Assembly: GCA_037074615.1 (NCBI GenBank) | Contig: CM073558.1 | Coordinates: 11,532,001 to 11,596,000 of the forward strand | Origin: Leucaena leucocephala | Taxonomy: Eukaryota > Streptophyta > Magnoliopsida > Fabales > Fabaceae | DNA length: 64,000 bases | Direction: 5' to 3' | Shown here: one piece after another, positions 10,733-22,767 of the stretch | Position numbering within the stretch: position 1 is the first letter of the stretch | Layout: each line of letters starts with the position of its first letter | The notes under the pieces: model-generated | Database searches by the model: none | What the model saw: only the letters and a program-made list of their open reading frames with translations | What the model was told of the DNA's origin: nothing | Position numbers and translations under genes: made by a program

Positions 10733-12553
10733 AGACATCATATCCTTATTTTCAACCTCAATTATACTTAGTTGGAAGTAATTTGATCCAATTACATAAC
10801 CATTTGCCCTAGAAATAAGCATTTTCAAAAGAATTGCTCTCGGGTACTATTTATGTTACTGTTCATTTGGTATGTTTAGAACATATACCCAACTTTGAAA
10901 ATTCATAATTAAATATAGAAAAATCAGAATAGTTTAATTCAAATTTATAATGAGAGATCATTCATTAAAATTTGAAGGAAAAATGTAAAATGAGGTTCTA
11001 TTGTCTCAATGAAATCAGTTTATTTGTTAAAAAAACATTTTTCATTTGGTAAAATCTAGAAGTTCCAGTTTCTTTGCCTTAACTTCAAAAATTAATTTCT
11101 CTTTCATTACTTGTCCAAATGAACTATGTTACCTATGGATTTAAATCTATAGATGTTCTCTTTAAACTCCCAAAATTTCATCAAAAAACTCTTTCATTTA
11201 CTATACAAAATTAATGTCAGAACATTACTGCATCCAATTGCTTACTTGATCTTAGTTCTAGATTTTAACTTCAACTTAGAAAAATCATAACAAATCGAAT
11301 AATTAACCAATTAAGGCATTATTAGTGGTCATTTAAATCTCTATATCTTAGCTATTATCATAACAAATCTCAAGTTCAAACTCGTTGATTAAGGTGTCCT
11401 AATCATTGTCACACCACCACAGCCTCAGAACACAATTACATAATCATACATCATATCCTTTCATAGTGACATGTAACTCATATAATTGATCATACAAATT
11501 CAACCATCTATGTTTACACTTTTTTCTTGTAAGGTTGCAGTACCTTTGACATGGTTATGCATATGAAAAGAATGAGATTTCATAGAAATCCCAATAGCAA
11601 GGCAAATAAACTATAATATGATGCATGATTAATTGGATGCTTAACATGTTATCATGAGATAGGAGCTACTTCATAATGGTACATAAGCAAACTCTAACAT
11701 GCATATTGTCATGACATTAGTTGCAAGGAGTTGCAATCATTCATACTTTATCATCAATATGATGGCATAATCTCAAGTTCAACCAAACACCATAATCAAT
11801 AAGTAAGCATACAATCAAACAAACATGTAACTATAGTTTGGTATTCTTGCTACCTCTTAGCTATCCTTGTCAGAGTCTTCTTGAGATGATTTCCTTCATT
11901 CACAAATGTCAAAACCTAGCCATTATAAAATAATATCAAGTTATAACTCAACTTGAAAACAATTGCAAGACTAGGTTTTCACTAACTTCCATTCTTTTTC
12001 CATTTTATGTTTCATATTTCCATCTTTCTAAAATAAACTCTCATGGTTAATTTCCACATAATTTTTGGTTGAGCTGCTGTGTCAAACTGAAATGAAACCC
12101 TTGATTTTACAAAATTCACATTTTGATTCCAATGCTTCCAATACTTGTTCTCCTACTCTATCCCCACACAATTTTCCATTTTAAACTCATGTACAACATA
12201 AAAATAATGAAATTCCAAAATATGAATAGTGTCATGAACACAAACTTCTAACTACATGCATACTTGAATTTCCAAGCTTATACCACTTGATTCTAGCTTG
12301 TTTAAGCTTATCTAAACTATCCATAATATAAAACTCATATTCTTTTCACATGTGGACAGTACCTCTGGCAGCAACCTCAAGTGAAATATGGCACAAAAAT
12401 CCCTTAAAATCAAGAGCTAGCTTGCTAGAACAAGGGAGATAATTACCTTGATTCTTGCTTCAAGTTATGTGCTTCTTTCTTAGTTTAATGGAAATTTTGC
12501 AAGATTTTTCCTATGTTTCCCATGCATGCCAAATGAAGTATGAAATGAGGGGG

Positions 12554-12561
12554 TATTTATA
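12554..12561 (-). promoter_or_regulatory. TATA box of family B LTR
   Basis: TATAAATA on the minus strand (TATTTATA on the plus), at the position equivalent to 21525, 52856 and 15656 in the other B LTRs. Confidence 0.55.
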
Positions 12562-13569
12562 GATAAATTTGGGTGAAAATGGATGGCCAAGATTGATTTA
12601 GTTACTATTTGATCTAATGGTCCATATTCATTCTTGAAACAAGCTTGCCCTAGAAGCCACAAGACGCCATGCATGACATCATACAAGGCCATGTTTGGCT
12701 AGAAAAAGATAAATATACTGATAGGAAAAATTCTAGTCCATTCCAGTACCGATCGGAGCAGTTTCACAAAAACTAGACTGTTTTATATTCCTAATTTTTA
12801 TAATATTCCAGGATATATATTCTATCCTAGAAACTAGTGTATAGGTTTCTCATACCATTGACATTATTAGACTGAGTATTTATCTGCCATCTACCCCTTG
12901 GGAAATGACCAAAATGAACCCTTAGTGTCCTTTCTTGCACTATATTAACCCTAAGGGCATAATTGTCATTTTGCCCCTCTTTGTACTACCTCAGGGCCTA
13001 TACTTGCTCTAACTAATCATATTTATACTATATGAGATGTTTCTAGCCTGTCTAAACTAATCAAAATGCCCTCCATCTATCACTAGTACAAGCTGGTCAT
13101 TTATTGGCATTTTTGTAATTTTACACTTTTCTATGGTTGTTCTAGACTCTAGCCCACTTAACTATACAATCACCTTATTGGGCTTATTGTGGCACCTTTT
13201 GGCCCTTTGTATGGGCTCATTATCCTTTTACCCAATTCTAAAGAAACCTCTCCAGACAATATTTATCGGGTATTTTATTCCACCGTAAAATCCCATAAGA
13301 ATTCTACAAGATTCCTTTTCTGACTCTGTCAGTTTTATAAATTCTTATATTAAATATAGGAATTTACTGTAAGTTTTCATCTAATTCTGAGGTCTAAAAA
13401 ATATTATAATAATTCCTTCTAACTTCAAGAATTTATATCAATTAATCGGGATCTCAAATCAAAATTATGTGTTGCATTAAACTGACCGGAATAATTTTGT
13501 CTATCTATTGGTAAAATTTGGGTCTAATATGATTTTGGGCATTTTTTAGCCTTTTTCAGTTCAACTTTC

Positions 13570-13740
13570 TCATAATTACATTTAGGTCCCTAAATTTTTG
13601 CTTAATTACATTTAGGTCCCTAAACTTTTGATAATTACCACTTTTGGCCCAACTTTTGTTTCTACTTTAACTTTTTTCCTCCAACCTTTTCTAATTTACA
13701 TTTAGATCCCTGAACTTTCTTTAGTTAATAATCCCTAACT
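13570..13740. repeat. Imperfect repeats of an ATTACATTTAGGTCCCT motif
   Basis: Four to five degenerate units, about 30-60 bases apart, read AATTACATTTAGGTCCCTAA or close variants. The corresponding block is present in each B or E LTR, at about 18570-18700, 22520-22690 and 53890-54060, and in reverse near 14480-14620. Confidence 0.7.
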
Positions 13741-13837
13741 TTCCTTCCTCAATCTGATACCGTTTATTCTAGGAATCTCATATCCATTTCATATAAACTG
13801 TACATATACATCATATAAGAAAATTAGGGATATGACA

Positions 13838-14353
13838 TGTAAGATATGAAATACAATTGGCCAAAGTAATCATAGAAATAAAGCTTCAATCATAAGCACA
13901 TATATAATACAATTCAACAAAGCCATAGCAGAATCAAGCATAACATCATATGAATTCAATAGAATGATTAGATTATGAAAATTCTATCTCCTTCTATCAT
14001 GAACAGTACAAACTGAAATGGTTAAACCATGGCAAAGCCAAGAATATCAACTTGATTCAACAACCAATCACCTAACTAGCTTGTTTAAACTTTAATCACA
14101 CATCTCTAACTTTAATTTCTTCTTTCTCCTTTCATCTAAGGTTTTTAGAAAGCATGTACACCTAAGAGAAAATACACCTTTCTTCCATGAAAACCCTAAC
14201 TTCAAGCTTCCAAATCAAAGGAAAATAAGTTAGGATAGATTGCTTACCTTTAATCTTTAGCTCGCTTGCACTTTGGTATCTTGAATCTTCTTTATCTTGG
14301 CTTGAGTTTTCATTTTGCAAGAGGTTCCCCAAGGGTTCTTGCTCCACGATTTG
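13838..14353 (-). mobile_element. E-type 3' LTR, minus strand, left segment
   Basis: It is homologous to 49250-50360. It begins in mid-LTR (AAGATATGAAATACAATTGG), because its left part was replaced by the neighbouring element. It is interrupted at 14353 by a solo LTR and continues at 17523. The restored junction reads CACGATTTGCATAAG, parallel to the uninterrupted text near 50370. Confidence 0.8.
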
Positions 14354-15655
14354 TGTCATATCCTATTTTTTCCTATCAGTATAATACTGATAGTGGAAAG
14401 AGGTTTAGAAAGGATCATGATGAAGATCAGAAGAAATGATAAAGGTTAGATGAGTATTGAAGAAAGAGAAGGACCTAAACGCAAAATAGAAAAGGTTAAA
14501 GGCCAAAAGTTAAAGTAGAAATAAAAGTTGGGCCAAAACTGGTAATTTCCAAAAGTTAAGGGACTTAAATGTAATTAAGTAAAAAGTTGAAGGGTAAAAT
14601 TGTAATTATAGAAAGATCAGCTTGGAAAGGGTTATAACTGCCAAGAAGTTTTTGAGTCTCACATTCTATCAGTAAATAGAGGAAGTTACACTGGTTAATC
14701 TGCCATGATACAGAAATTTTATTAGGGATCCAGACAGCAGAAAATTATTTGATAGTCTAAAAGTTATCTGAATTTTTATTAGATTCCATGGACATTAGAT
14801 ATAACTGGGGGAATTACAAGAAAGTGTGCCATATATTGTTAGATGGCATGGATCTGACAGAACCCCGGAAAAAGTTCTGTATAAAAAGTTATTCACATAT
14901 TAGTGAATTTTGATAGGAGTTTGATAACACCCCTGATCCGATAATGGAACTTATCAGTATGTGAGACTGGATATAATGAGATAAGATGACCTCATATATA
15001 GGCCCATGATGACGCCAAGAAGAGCCCAAAACCCAGGGTACCAGTCCATCAGTAGAAGGGGCCAGTGTCCAAAAAAGGTGCGAAATTATAAAAATACCCC
15101 TAGATGCCCGGATTATACTAGTTATGGAGGAAGGGCATTTTGGTAATTTGAGATAGGCTAAAAATGTGGCACATGGAATAAATATAATTAGTTGAGCCAG
15201 TATATGACCTGAGGTAGTACAAAGAGGGGTAAAATGACAATTATGCCCTTAGGGTTAGTACAGTGCAAGAAAGGACACCAAGGGTATTTTGGTCATTTTC
15301 CAAGGGATGGATGGCAGATAAATCTTCAATATATCATTGTCAATGGTATGAGAATCCTAGACATTAATTTCCAAGATAGAATACATATCTTGGTATATTA
15401 TAAAAAATTAGGAATAGAACACAGTTTGGTTGTTGTGAAACTGATCCGATCGGTACTGGATTGGATTGAAATTTTTCCAAAAGCTTCCTTACATGGGCAG
15501 CACTCTAGATACCCCTCTTAGGTGTCCCATGAGCTGTCCCACATGATGTCATAATTATTCATTTTAGAAAAAGTTAAATCCAAAATTATATGTGAGCCCT
15601 TGGATCAAATAGTAACCAAATTAATCTTGACCATCTATTTTAATCCAAATTTCTC

Positions 15656-15663
15656 TATAAATA
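15656..15663 (+). promoter_or_regulatory. TATA box of the solo LTR
   Basis: TATAAATA in TTCTCTATAAATACACC, 28 bases before the ATG of the 115-codon frame at 15691. The other B LTRs have the same arrangement. Confidence 0.6.
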
Positions 15664-15690
15664 CACCCTACTCAGATCAGTTCGGTATGC

Positions 15691-16038
15691 ATGGTGAACC
15701 ATAGGGAAACTCTTGTAAACTTTCCATTCAACCAAGAAAGAAGCACACAAGGTGAAGCAACAATCAAGGTAATCATCTCCCTTGATCTTGAGCTTTGTTC
15801 TAGTAAGCTAGCTCATGGTTTTAAGGAGTTTTCATGCTATATTTCCCTTATGGTTGCTTCTAGAAGTGCTTCTCATATGTGGTTAAAATATGAGTTTTAT
15901 GTTATGGATAGTTTGGATAAGCTTAAACAAGCTAGAATGAAGTGGTATAAGCTTGAAAATTCAAGTATGTTTGGATTTAGGGTTTTGTGTTCTTGTTGGT
16001 ACTGTACGTGGTACTGTTCACATGATGGAATTTCATGA
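15691..16038 (+). other. 115-codon open frame in the LTR transcript leader
   Basis: The frame starts MVNHRETL and ends at a TGA at 16036-16038. An equally long frame with the same ends lies at 52828-52481 in the other complete B LTR, about 88% identical in protein and with no indel. I compared the codons by hand. Roughly 17 of the base changes alter the amino acid and about 5 are silent, which is close to what neutral drift would give. More diverged B LTRs have it broken (for example at 12530). The protein is Cys- and Trp-rich at its end (CSCWYCTWYCS) and matches nothing I know. I regard it as non-coding leader sequence that happens to be open. A translated LTR product is a weaker alternative. 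Confidence 0.3.
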
Positions 16039-17522
16039 TTTTGATGCTTACAATGAGTTTAAAATAGAAAATTGTTTGGGGATAAAGTAGGAGAACAAGT
16101 ATTGGAAGACTTGGAATCAAAATGTGTATTTTTGGGAATCAATGGCTTCACTTCGGTTTGGTAATGTAGCAACTGAAGTGTTTTGATTTTAGAAATTCTA
16201 GTTTCATATTTGGATTCTACATGAAAAATTATGTGGAAATGAACCATCAGAATTTATTTTAGAAAGATGGAAGTAAGAAACATAAAGTAGAGAAAGAAAG
16301 GGAGCTAGTGAAAACCTAGTCTTGATTTTGTATTCAAATTGAGTTGTAACTTAATATTATTGTGTAATAGCTAGGTTTTGACATTTGTGAAGGAATGAAA
16401 GCACCTCAATAATACCTTGACAAGGATAAGTAAGAGGTAGCAATGATACCTAACTATAACTCATGTTTGTTTAATTGTTTTGCTTGCTTGTTGATTATGG
16501 TGTTTAGTTGAGCTTGAGCTTATGTCATCATGTTATGATGAACTATAAATGATTGCAACTCCTTGCAAGTTATGTCATGAAAATATGTATGTTAGAGTTT
16601 ACTTATATATCATTATGAAGTAGATCCCATCTCATGGTAACATGTTAAGCATCCAATTATTCATGCATGATATTATAGTTTGTGTAACTTGCTATTGGGA
16701 TTTTCATAAAATCTCATTCCTTCCACATGCATAACCATGTTTTAGGTGCTGGGATTTCTCAAGGAAAGAGGGTAAGCATGGATGGTTAGACATGTATAAT
16801 AAGTCAAATGAGTTGCTTGACATTATGGAAGCATATGCCGTGACCTTTTGATGCTATTTACAGTACCTTAATCAATGATTTTTAGTCTAAAACTTGGTAT
16901 GATTAAATTTAAGATACAAATATTTAAATGGACACCAAGAACACCTTAATTGGATAAGTATCCGAATTGTTATGATTTTCCAAAGTTGTAAGTAAGATCT
17001 GGAATTGAGATAAAATGAGTGTGGAGAGGCAGTGATGTTCACGCAATGATTTCATATATCAAATGAACGAGTTTTTCTATGAAATTTTATTAACTTAAAG
17101 AAGACGTCTAGAGCTACAAATCCATAGGTAACATAGTTAATTTGGATAAGTAATCAAAGATAAATGAATTTTTGAATTTAAGCAAAGAAACTGGAACTTC
17201 CAAATTGTACCAAATAAACAGTGATTTTAACCAATAAACTGATTTCATGTGGACAAGAAAATCTCAGTTTCATATTTTTTCTCAAACATATATGAAATAG
17301 CTTTCACTAGAAATTGGAACCACATTATTTTGATTTTTATACAATTAATTATGAATTTTCAAAGTAGGGTACATGTTCTAGAATTATCAAATGAACAATA
17401 AAAGTGAACAGTACTCGAAAGCAATTCTTTTGGAAATGAATATTTTCAAAGCAAATAATCATGTAATTGATTCCAATCACTTCTAATGAAGTATAATTGA
17501 GGTTAAAAGTAAGGATGTGACA

Positions 17523-18833
17523 ATTTGCATAAGAAATTGTGAGGGTATTTATAGCCAAATTCTATGGAAAATCAATGGCCAAAATCACTTTGTGCACTAT
17601 TTGATCTATTGTCTCACATTTAATCTTGGATTTAACTTTTGTAAAAAGCTAATTATGACATCATCCATGACATCATCAAGGGACAACTCATAGGGTTATG
17701 TGGCACCATTCCAAGGGAAAGAAACTTCTAGAAAAAATCCAGTCCAATCTGGTACCGACTCAATCCGATTTCTCAAAAACCATACTGCTTTATAAATATA
17801 ATTTTTCTAAGATTTCATAATATGATTTTTAACCTTAAATCTAGTATCTAGATTCTTCCTACCATTGACATTTTTGGACTAGGCCTAAACTTAAGTACAT
17901 ATCCCTTGGCAAATTACCAAACCGTCCCTTGGTTCTTCTTTATTTACTTTAACATCTTAAGGGCATTATCGCCTTTTCACACCTCATTAGAGTATTCCCT
18001 GACCTTGGTCAACTATTATGGGAATTCTATTTGACCATCTAACCTTAGTTAAATGACCAAAATGCCCTCCATCTGACTCTAGCTCATTGACACAACACAG
18101 TGGCACACTCTGTGATATTTTCATAATTTTATATTTTTCCCAATCTTTATTAGCCCTGACCCACATATTTATCTAAAAATATTACTGGGCCTATAAGATG
18201 TCATTTTGGGTCCTCTACATGGTCCACTACCTTCATGGGCTTAACTCGTGAGAAATTTTCTCGAAACATATTTATCGGGTGTTTTAATCTACTGCAAATT
18301 CAATAATAAATTGTATATAACTCCTTTTGAGCTCTGTCAGTTTCATAAATTCTTATATTAATTATAAGAATTTACTGCAAAATGTTCTCTAACTCTAAGG
18401 TCCAGAGGATACTGTATTAATTTCCTTTTCTTCATAAATTAATATAATTTTTTCGGGACCTCATATCAAAATTCTATGTTGCGTCAATTTGATCAGAATA
18501 ATTTTATCTATTTATTGGTAAAATTTGGGACTAATCTGATTCATGGCATTTTTAGGCCTTTTTTGGCTCAAATTTCAATAATTACCATTTTGCCCTTAAA
18601 CTTTTGAAAATTACACTTTATGCCCTCAACTTTTCATAATTACACTTAATGCCCAAAAGTTTATTTCTACTTTCATTTTCCCACCATAGAACTTTTAAAC
18701 TCTTCATTTTAGTTCTTTTCGTATTTCAAGACTCATCTAACCTTTATTATTCCTTTTGATCATCCTTATAATCCTTTTCAAACCTCTTTCCAATATCAAT
18801 CTTATACATATAAGGAAAAAGTAGGACATGACA
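17523..18833 (-). mobile_element. E-type 3' LTR, minus strand, right segment
   Basis: This continues 13838-14353 after the solo LTR. It carries a reverse TATA box at 17546-17553 and ends at the LTR 5' edge, read on the minus strand as TGTCATGTCCTACTTTTTCC. The same edge text is duplicated immediately to the right. Confidence 0.8.
17546..17553 (-). promoter_or_regulatory. TATA box of an E-type LTR
   Basis: TATTTATA on the plus strand after GAGGG, equivalent to 50388-50395. Confidence 0.5.
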
Positions 18834-19072
18834 CCCTTAGACTTTTGAAAATTATACTTTAGGCCCTCAACTTTTCATAATTACATTTAATGGCCTAAAA
18901 CTTTTGTCTACTTCACACTTGCACCATAGAACTTTTAAACTTTTGATTTTAGTCCCTCATCTTTATACCTTTGTGTAATCATTATTTTTCCTTTCTATTC
19001 ATCATCACAATCCTTTCTAAACCTCTTTCCACTATCAATATTATACATATAGGGAAAAATTAGGATGTGACA
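18593..19072. repeat. Tandem duplication of an LTR 5' end (period 241)
   Basis: 18593-18833 and 18834-19072 are two copies of the same LTR-edge text. Both begin CCCTTARACTTTTGAAAATT and end with the edge GACATGACA or GATGTGACA. They differ by many substitutions, so the duplication is old. The result is an LTR with two consecutive 5' edges. Confidence 0.85.
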
Positions 19073-19611
19073 TATAATATCTGGCTGGTTTGGTAATTGA
19101 TTGGGTCTTGCAATATCTCTGTTAATAGACTATCTGAATGGAGGATTTATGGTACCAATAACCTAGGAATGATACTCATCAGATTATAGTGGCTGTGGTT
19201 GAGGATATGCTATACCTCTCTCATCCATATCTAGGTTAAGGTCTGACATATCTAGGGGTACATCTGGAGTACAACATATAAAGCTAATAATCAGAATTAT
19301 CAGATATGAACTGACAGATGAACTATCAGATATGTCTAACTCAAAATCCTCAGAATCTATAACATGTATCACTGGATGAAGCTAATAATCATCATAATTA
19401 TCTATCATATATTTCTTTTATGAGTTTAAACCAGAATTACCTGAAGTTAAAACCTCGGGCACAGGGTCCCCTTGATTAACTATTTTTTCTAATCTAATCC
19501 TATGTTTAATCATCTTTGTCCGGCACCCACTTGTGTTAATTATGACAGTTTTTGATAATTTATCTGCTTATACATAATCTATTTAGAGCATTTCCTAAGT
19601 CAGAATCTATT
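19073..19611 (-). pseudogene. Shrunken interior with gag-like N-terminal fragments
   Basis: This 540-base interior lies between the 3' LTR edge at 19072 and the primer site at 19612. On the minus strand a frame starts at 19513 and stops at about 19418. It contains NQGDPVPEV and SGLN, the words also found at the start of the frame at 10454. A second open piece, 19372-19184, carries DFELDISDSSSVSS, like SSDSELDRLDSSSVGS of the 10236-10454 frame. The rest of the gag-like region and all downstream text are deleted. No enzyme domain is visible. Confidence 0.55.
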
Positions 19612-19623
19612 GCTCTGATACCA
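19612..19623 (-). other. Primer-binding site (initiator tRNA-Met type)
   Basis: The minus-strand reading is TGGTATCAGAGC, three bases from the LTR edge at 19627. It fixes the orientation of this element. Confidence 0.8.
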
Positions 19624-19626
19624 AAA

Positions 19627-22600
19627 TATCGTATCCTTATTTTTGACCTCAATTATAATCAACTAGAAGTAACTTGAACTAATTAAATACCTCTTTAACT
19701 TATAAACATAAATTTTTAAGAAAATGTTTTTTGGGTACTGTTCACTGGAACTGTTCCCTTGTTAATCTAGAATACATACCTAATTTTCAAAATTCATAAA
19801 TAAATTTAGAAAAAATTAAACTAGAGTGGTTCTAATTCATAATGAAAGATCTTTCATTGAAATTTGAAGAAAAAAAATACAAAACTGAGGTTTTATTGTC
19901 CACATGAAATTAGTTTATTCGTTAAAAAATACTATTCATTTGGTAAACTATAGAAGTTCCAGTTTCTTTGCCTTAATTTAAAAAATTCATTTGGTCTTTC
20001 TTACTTATCCAAATGAAACATATTACATATGGATTTAAAGAACCAGATGTGATATTTAAGTCCATAAAATTTCATGTAAAAATTCATTCATTTACTATTT
20101 GAAATTTGAGCTTGAACCTCACTGCCTCAGGGTGCTCATTTTATCCCATTCCAGATTTTGTCAACTTAGAAAAATCATAGTATATTAAAAATTTAACCAA
20201 TTGATGTGTTCTTGGTATCCATTTAAAGCTCTGTATCTTATATACTTCCATACCAAATTTCACATTAAAAATCATTGGTTAAGTTATAGAAACTATCATC
20301 ATAATTGTCAACCTCATAATATAAACATACTATATTGTACTATGCATCCTAAATGGTCCCCCCCATAATGTCAAATAGTAAATTTAACTTATCATACAAG
20401 ATCATTCATCCATATTTACCCTCTTTCATTTTCAAGATATAGCACCTATAATATGGTTAAGTATATGGAAAAAATGAGATTTCATGGAAATCTCAATGGC
20501 AAGTCATACAAACTATAATATTTTGCATGATTGATTAGATGCCTAACATGTTATCATGAGATGAGAGATACTTCATAATCATACATAAACAAACTCTAAC
20601 ATGTATATTATCATGACATTTTTTTCAAGGAGTTGCAATAATTCATACTTCATCATCATCATCATAGTATCATCTTAAACTCAACCAAACATCACAACTA
20701 ACAAGCAAGCATAAAGTCAAACAAACATAAGATTATAGTTAGGTATTCTTGCTACCTCTTAGGTTATCCTTGACAAACTCTTCTTGAGATGGTCTTCTTC
20801 CCACACAAATATCAAAACCTGCCATTACAAAGTAACATCAAGTTACAACTCAACTTCAAAACAATTCCAAGACTAGGTTCTTACTAGCTTCCATTCTTTT
20901 CCCATTTTATGTCTTATACTTCTATCTTTCTAAAATAAATTCTCATGATTCATTCACACATAAGTTTTGATGTAGAATCAAATATGAAATCAGAATTTCC
21001 AAAATCAAGCTACTTCCTTGGCTACTGTACAGAACCGAAATGCCTCCTCTTGTTTTCCAAAAATTCTCATTTTGATTCTAATGCTTCCACTACTTATTTC
21101 TCTACCTTATCCCCACGCAATTTTCCATTTTAAACCAATTGTAAGCATAAAAATCATGAAATTCTAATAATGAACTATGATTTGTACAGTGTCAGCCAAA
21201 AACACAAAATTCTAATTACATGTATGCTTAAATTTCCATGCTAATACCACTTGATTCTAGCTTGTTTAAACTTGTCTAAACTATCTATAACATAAAACTC
21301 ATATTTCTAACAAATATGAATAGTATGTATAGAAGTAACATCAAGGGAAAATGCCATAAAAACCTCTTACAACCAAGAGCAAACTTCCTAGATAAGTCCA
21401 AGATTAAAGGAACTAGTTACCTTTGTTGTTATTCTAAGGTGTATGCTTCATTCTTGCTCTAAAATAAATTTTGGTAGACTTTCCCTAGGGTTTCGAAGCT
21501 GACGAATAGGTCTAAATATAGGGGTATTTATAGAAAAAGTTGGGTGAAAATGGAAGGCTAATATTACTTTGGTTACTATTTGATCTAATGGTCCATAATT
21601 CACCTTCCATCAAGCTTGCCCTAGAAACCTTATAATGACATAATCCATGACATCATATAGGGCTGTGTTTGGCTCAAGAAACTAGACTGTTCAGTCCGAT
21701 CTAGTACTGATAAGTCAGTTTCACAAAAATTAGACTGTTTTACGTTCCTAATTTTTATAATATTCTAGAATATGTATTATGTCACTAAAACTAGTGTCTA
21801 GATTTTTCTTACCATTGAAATTGTTAGATTGAGTATTTATGTACTTCCATTCCTTGGAAAATCACCAAAATGCCCTTGGTTCTCTATCTTGCACTATATT
21901 ATCCTAAGCGCATAATTGTCATTTCACATCCCTTTATTCCGTATCAGGGCATATACTGACTCTGATAAATCACCCCTGTACTTGGATGGACATTTTTGAC
22001 CAATTCAAAATGACCAAAATACCCTTCATCCATCTCTTGTTCATTATTACAGCACATGGGCATTTTCATAATTTTACACTTTTTCCAAGTTCCTTTAGTC
22101 ACTGTCCCACATAACTTTTCAAATGTTTTATTGGGACTTTGGGATGCCATTTTGGGCCTCTATATGGGTCCAATACCTTTATGGCTTGATTCCTAAGAAA
22201 CCTCTTCCGAAAGTATTTATCGAGGAATAAAGTTCAGCTATAAATTCTATTAAAAATTATACATAACTCCTTTTTGAGTTCTATCAATTTTATAAATTCT
22301 CATATTGATTAAAAGAAATTATTGTAGGATTTTATCTGATTGTGAGGTCTAAAAAAAACTGTACTACTTTCCCCATCTTCAAAAATTTATATCAATTTAT
22401 CGGGGACCCTCAAATAAAAATTCTGTGTTGTGTTAAACTGATAAGAATAATTTTCTCTATTTACTGGTAAAATTTTGAATTGAATTGATTCTGGGTATTT
22501 TTGGGCCGTTTTTGTCTCAACTTTCTCAAATTATGATTTTGCCCCTTGCACTTTTGCTAAATTACATTCAGGTCCTCAAACTTTTTGAAATTACACTTAT

Positions 22601-22767
22601 TGGCCCAACTTTTATGCCTAACTTATATTTTGGCCATAAACTTTTTCTAAATTTCACTCAGGTCTTTGAACTTTCTATTATTTACAATTTAATTCCTTTT
22701 CTTTCCTTAAAGAATCTCAAGTAAATTATGTACAAACTGTACATATTTGATATGAAAATTATGGATA
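19627..22767 (-). mobile_element. Family B 5' LTR, minus strand
   Basis: It is 3.1 kb, colinear with 10736-13837 and 50952-54161. A reverse TATA box lies at 21525-21532. The right edge ATGGATA(TGA) runs into the start of the family C LTR, which appears to have inserted within the last few bases of this LTR. The frame 22150-21944 and other short frames here have no domain. Confidence 0.85.
21525..21532 (-). promoter_or_regulatory. TATA box of family B LTR
   Basis: TATTTATA on the plus strand, positionally equivalent to 12554 and 52856. Confidence 0.5.

Larger units (their letters stand above)
8879..10735 (-). mobile_element. Internal region of a minus-strand non-autonomous element
   Basis: It lies left of a minus-strand 5' LTR (10736-13837) and is joined to it by a primer-binding site at 10721-10732. 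It is homologous to 56273-57490, including the two blocks of gag-like reading frame. No protease, reverse transcriptase or integrase motif is visible. The left edge abuts an A LTR on the other strand, so its own 3' LTR and polypurine tract are missing. A partial second copy of the primer-site region and LTR edge is embedded at about 10005-10116. Confidence 0.75.
10736..13837 (-). mobile_element. Family B 5' LTR, minus strand (3.1 kb)
   Basis: The left edge (LTR 3' end) is next to the primer-binding site. The right edge is GGGATATGACA, the complement of TGTCATATCCC. It is colinear with 19627-22767, 50952-54161 and, in reverse, 14354-17522. A reverse TATA box lies at 12554-12561. The right third carries several copies of an ATTACATTTAGGTCCCTRAA motif. 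The short frame 12692-12480 matches the start of the 115-codon leader frame of other copies but is broken. Confidence 0.85.
14354..17522 (+). mobile_element. Complete solo LTR (family B, plus strand) with perfect TSD
   Basis: It runs from TGTCATATCCTATTTTTTCC to AAGTAAGGATGTGACA, 3169 bases. It is flanked on both sides by ATTTG (14349-14353 and 17523-17527). There is no primer site, interior or second LTR, the signature of an inserted element reduced by LTR-LTR recombination. It holds a TATA box at 15656 and a 115-codon leader frame at 15691. It lies inside the minus-strand LTR 13838-18833. Confidence 0.95.

Noticed and set aside
20640..20665. CATCATCAT microsatellite
   Set aside because: Only about four to five units inside a B LTR. 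Not notable.
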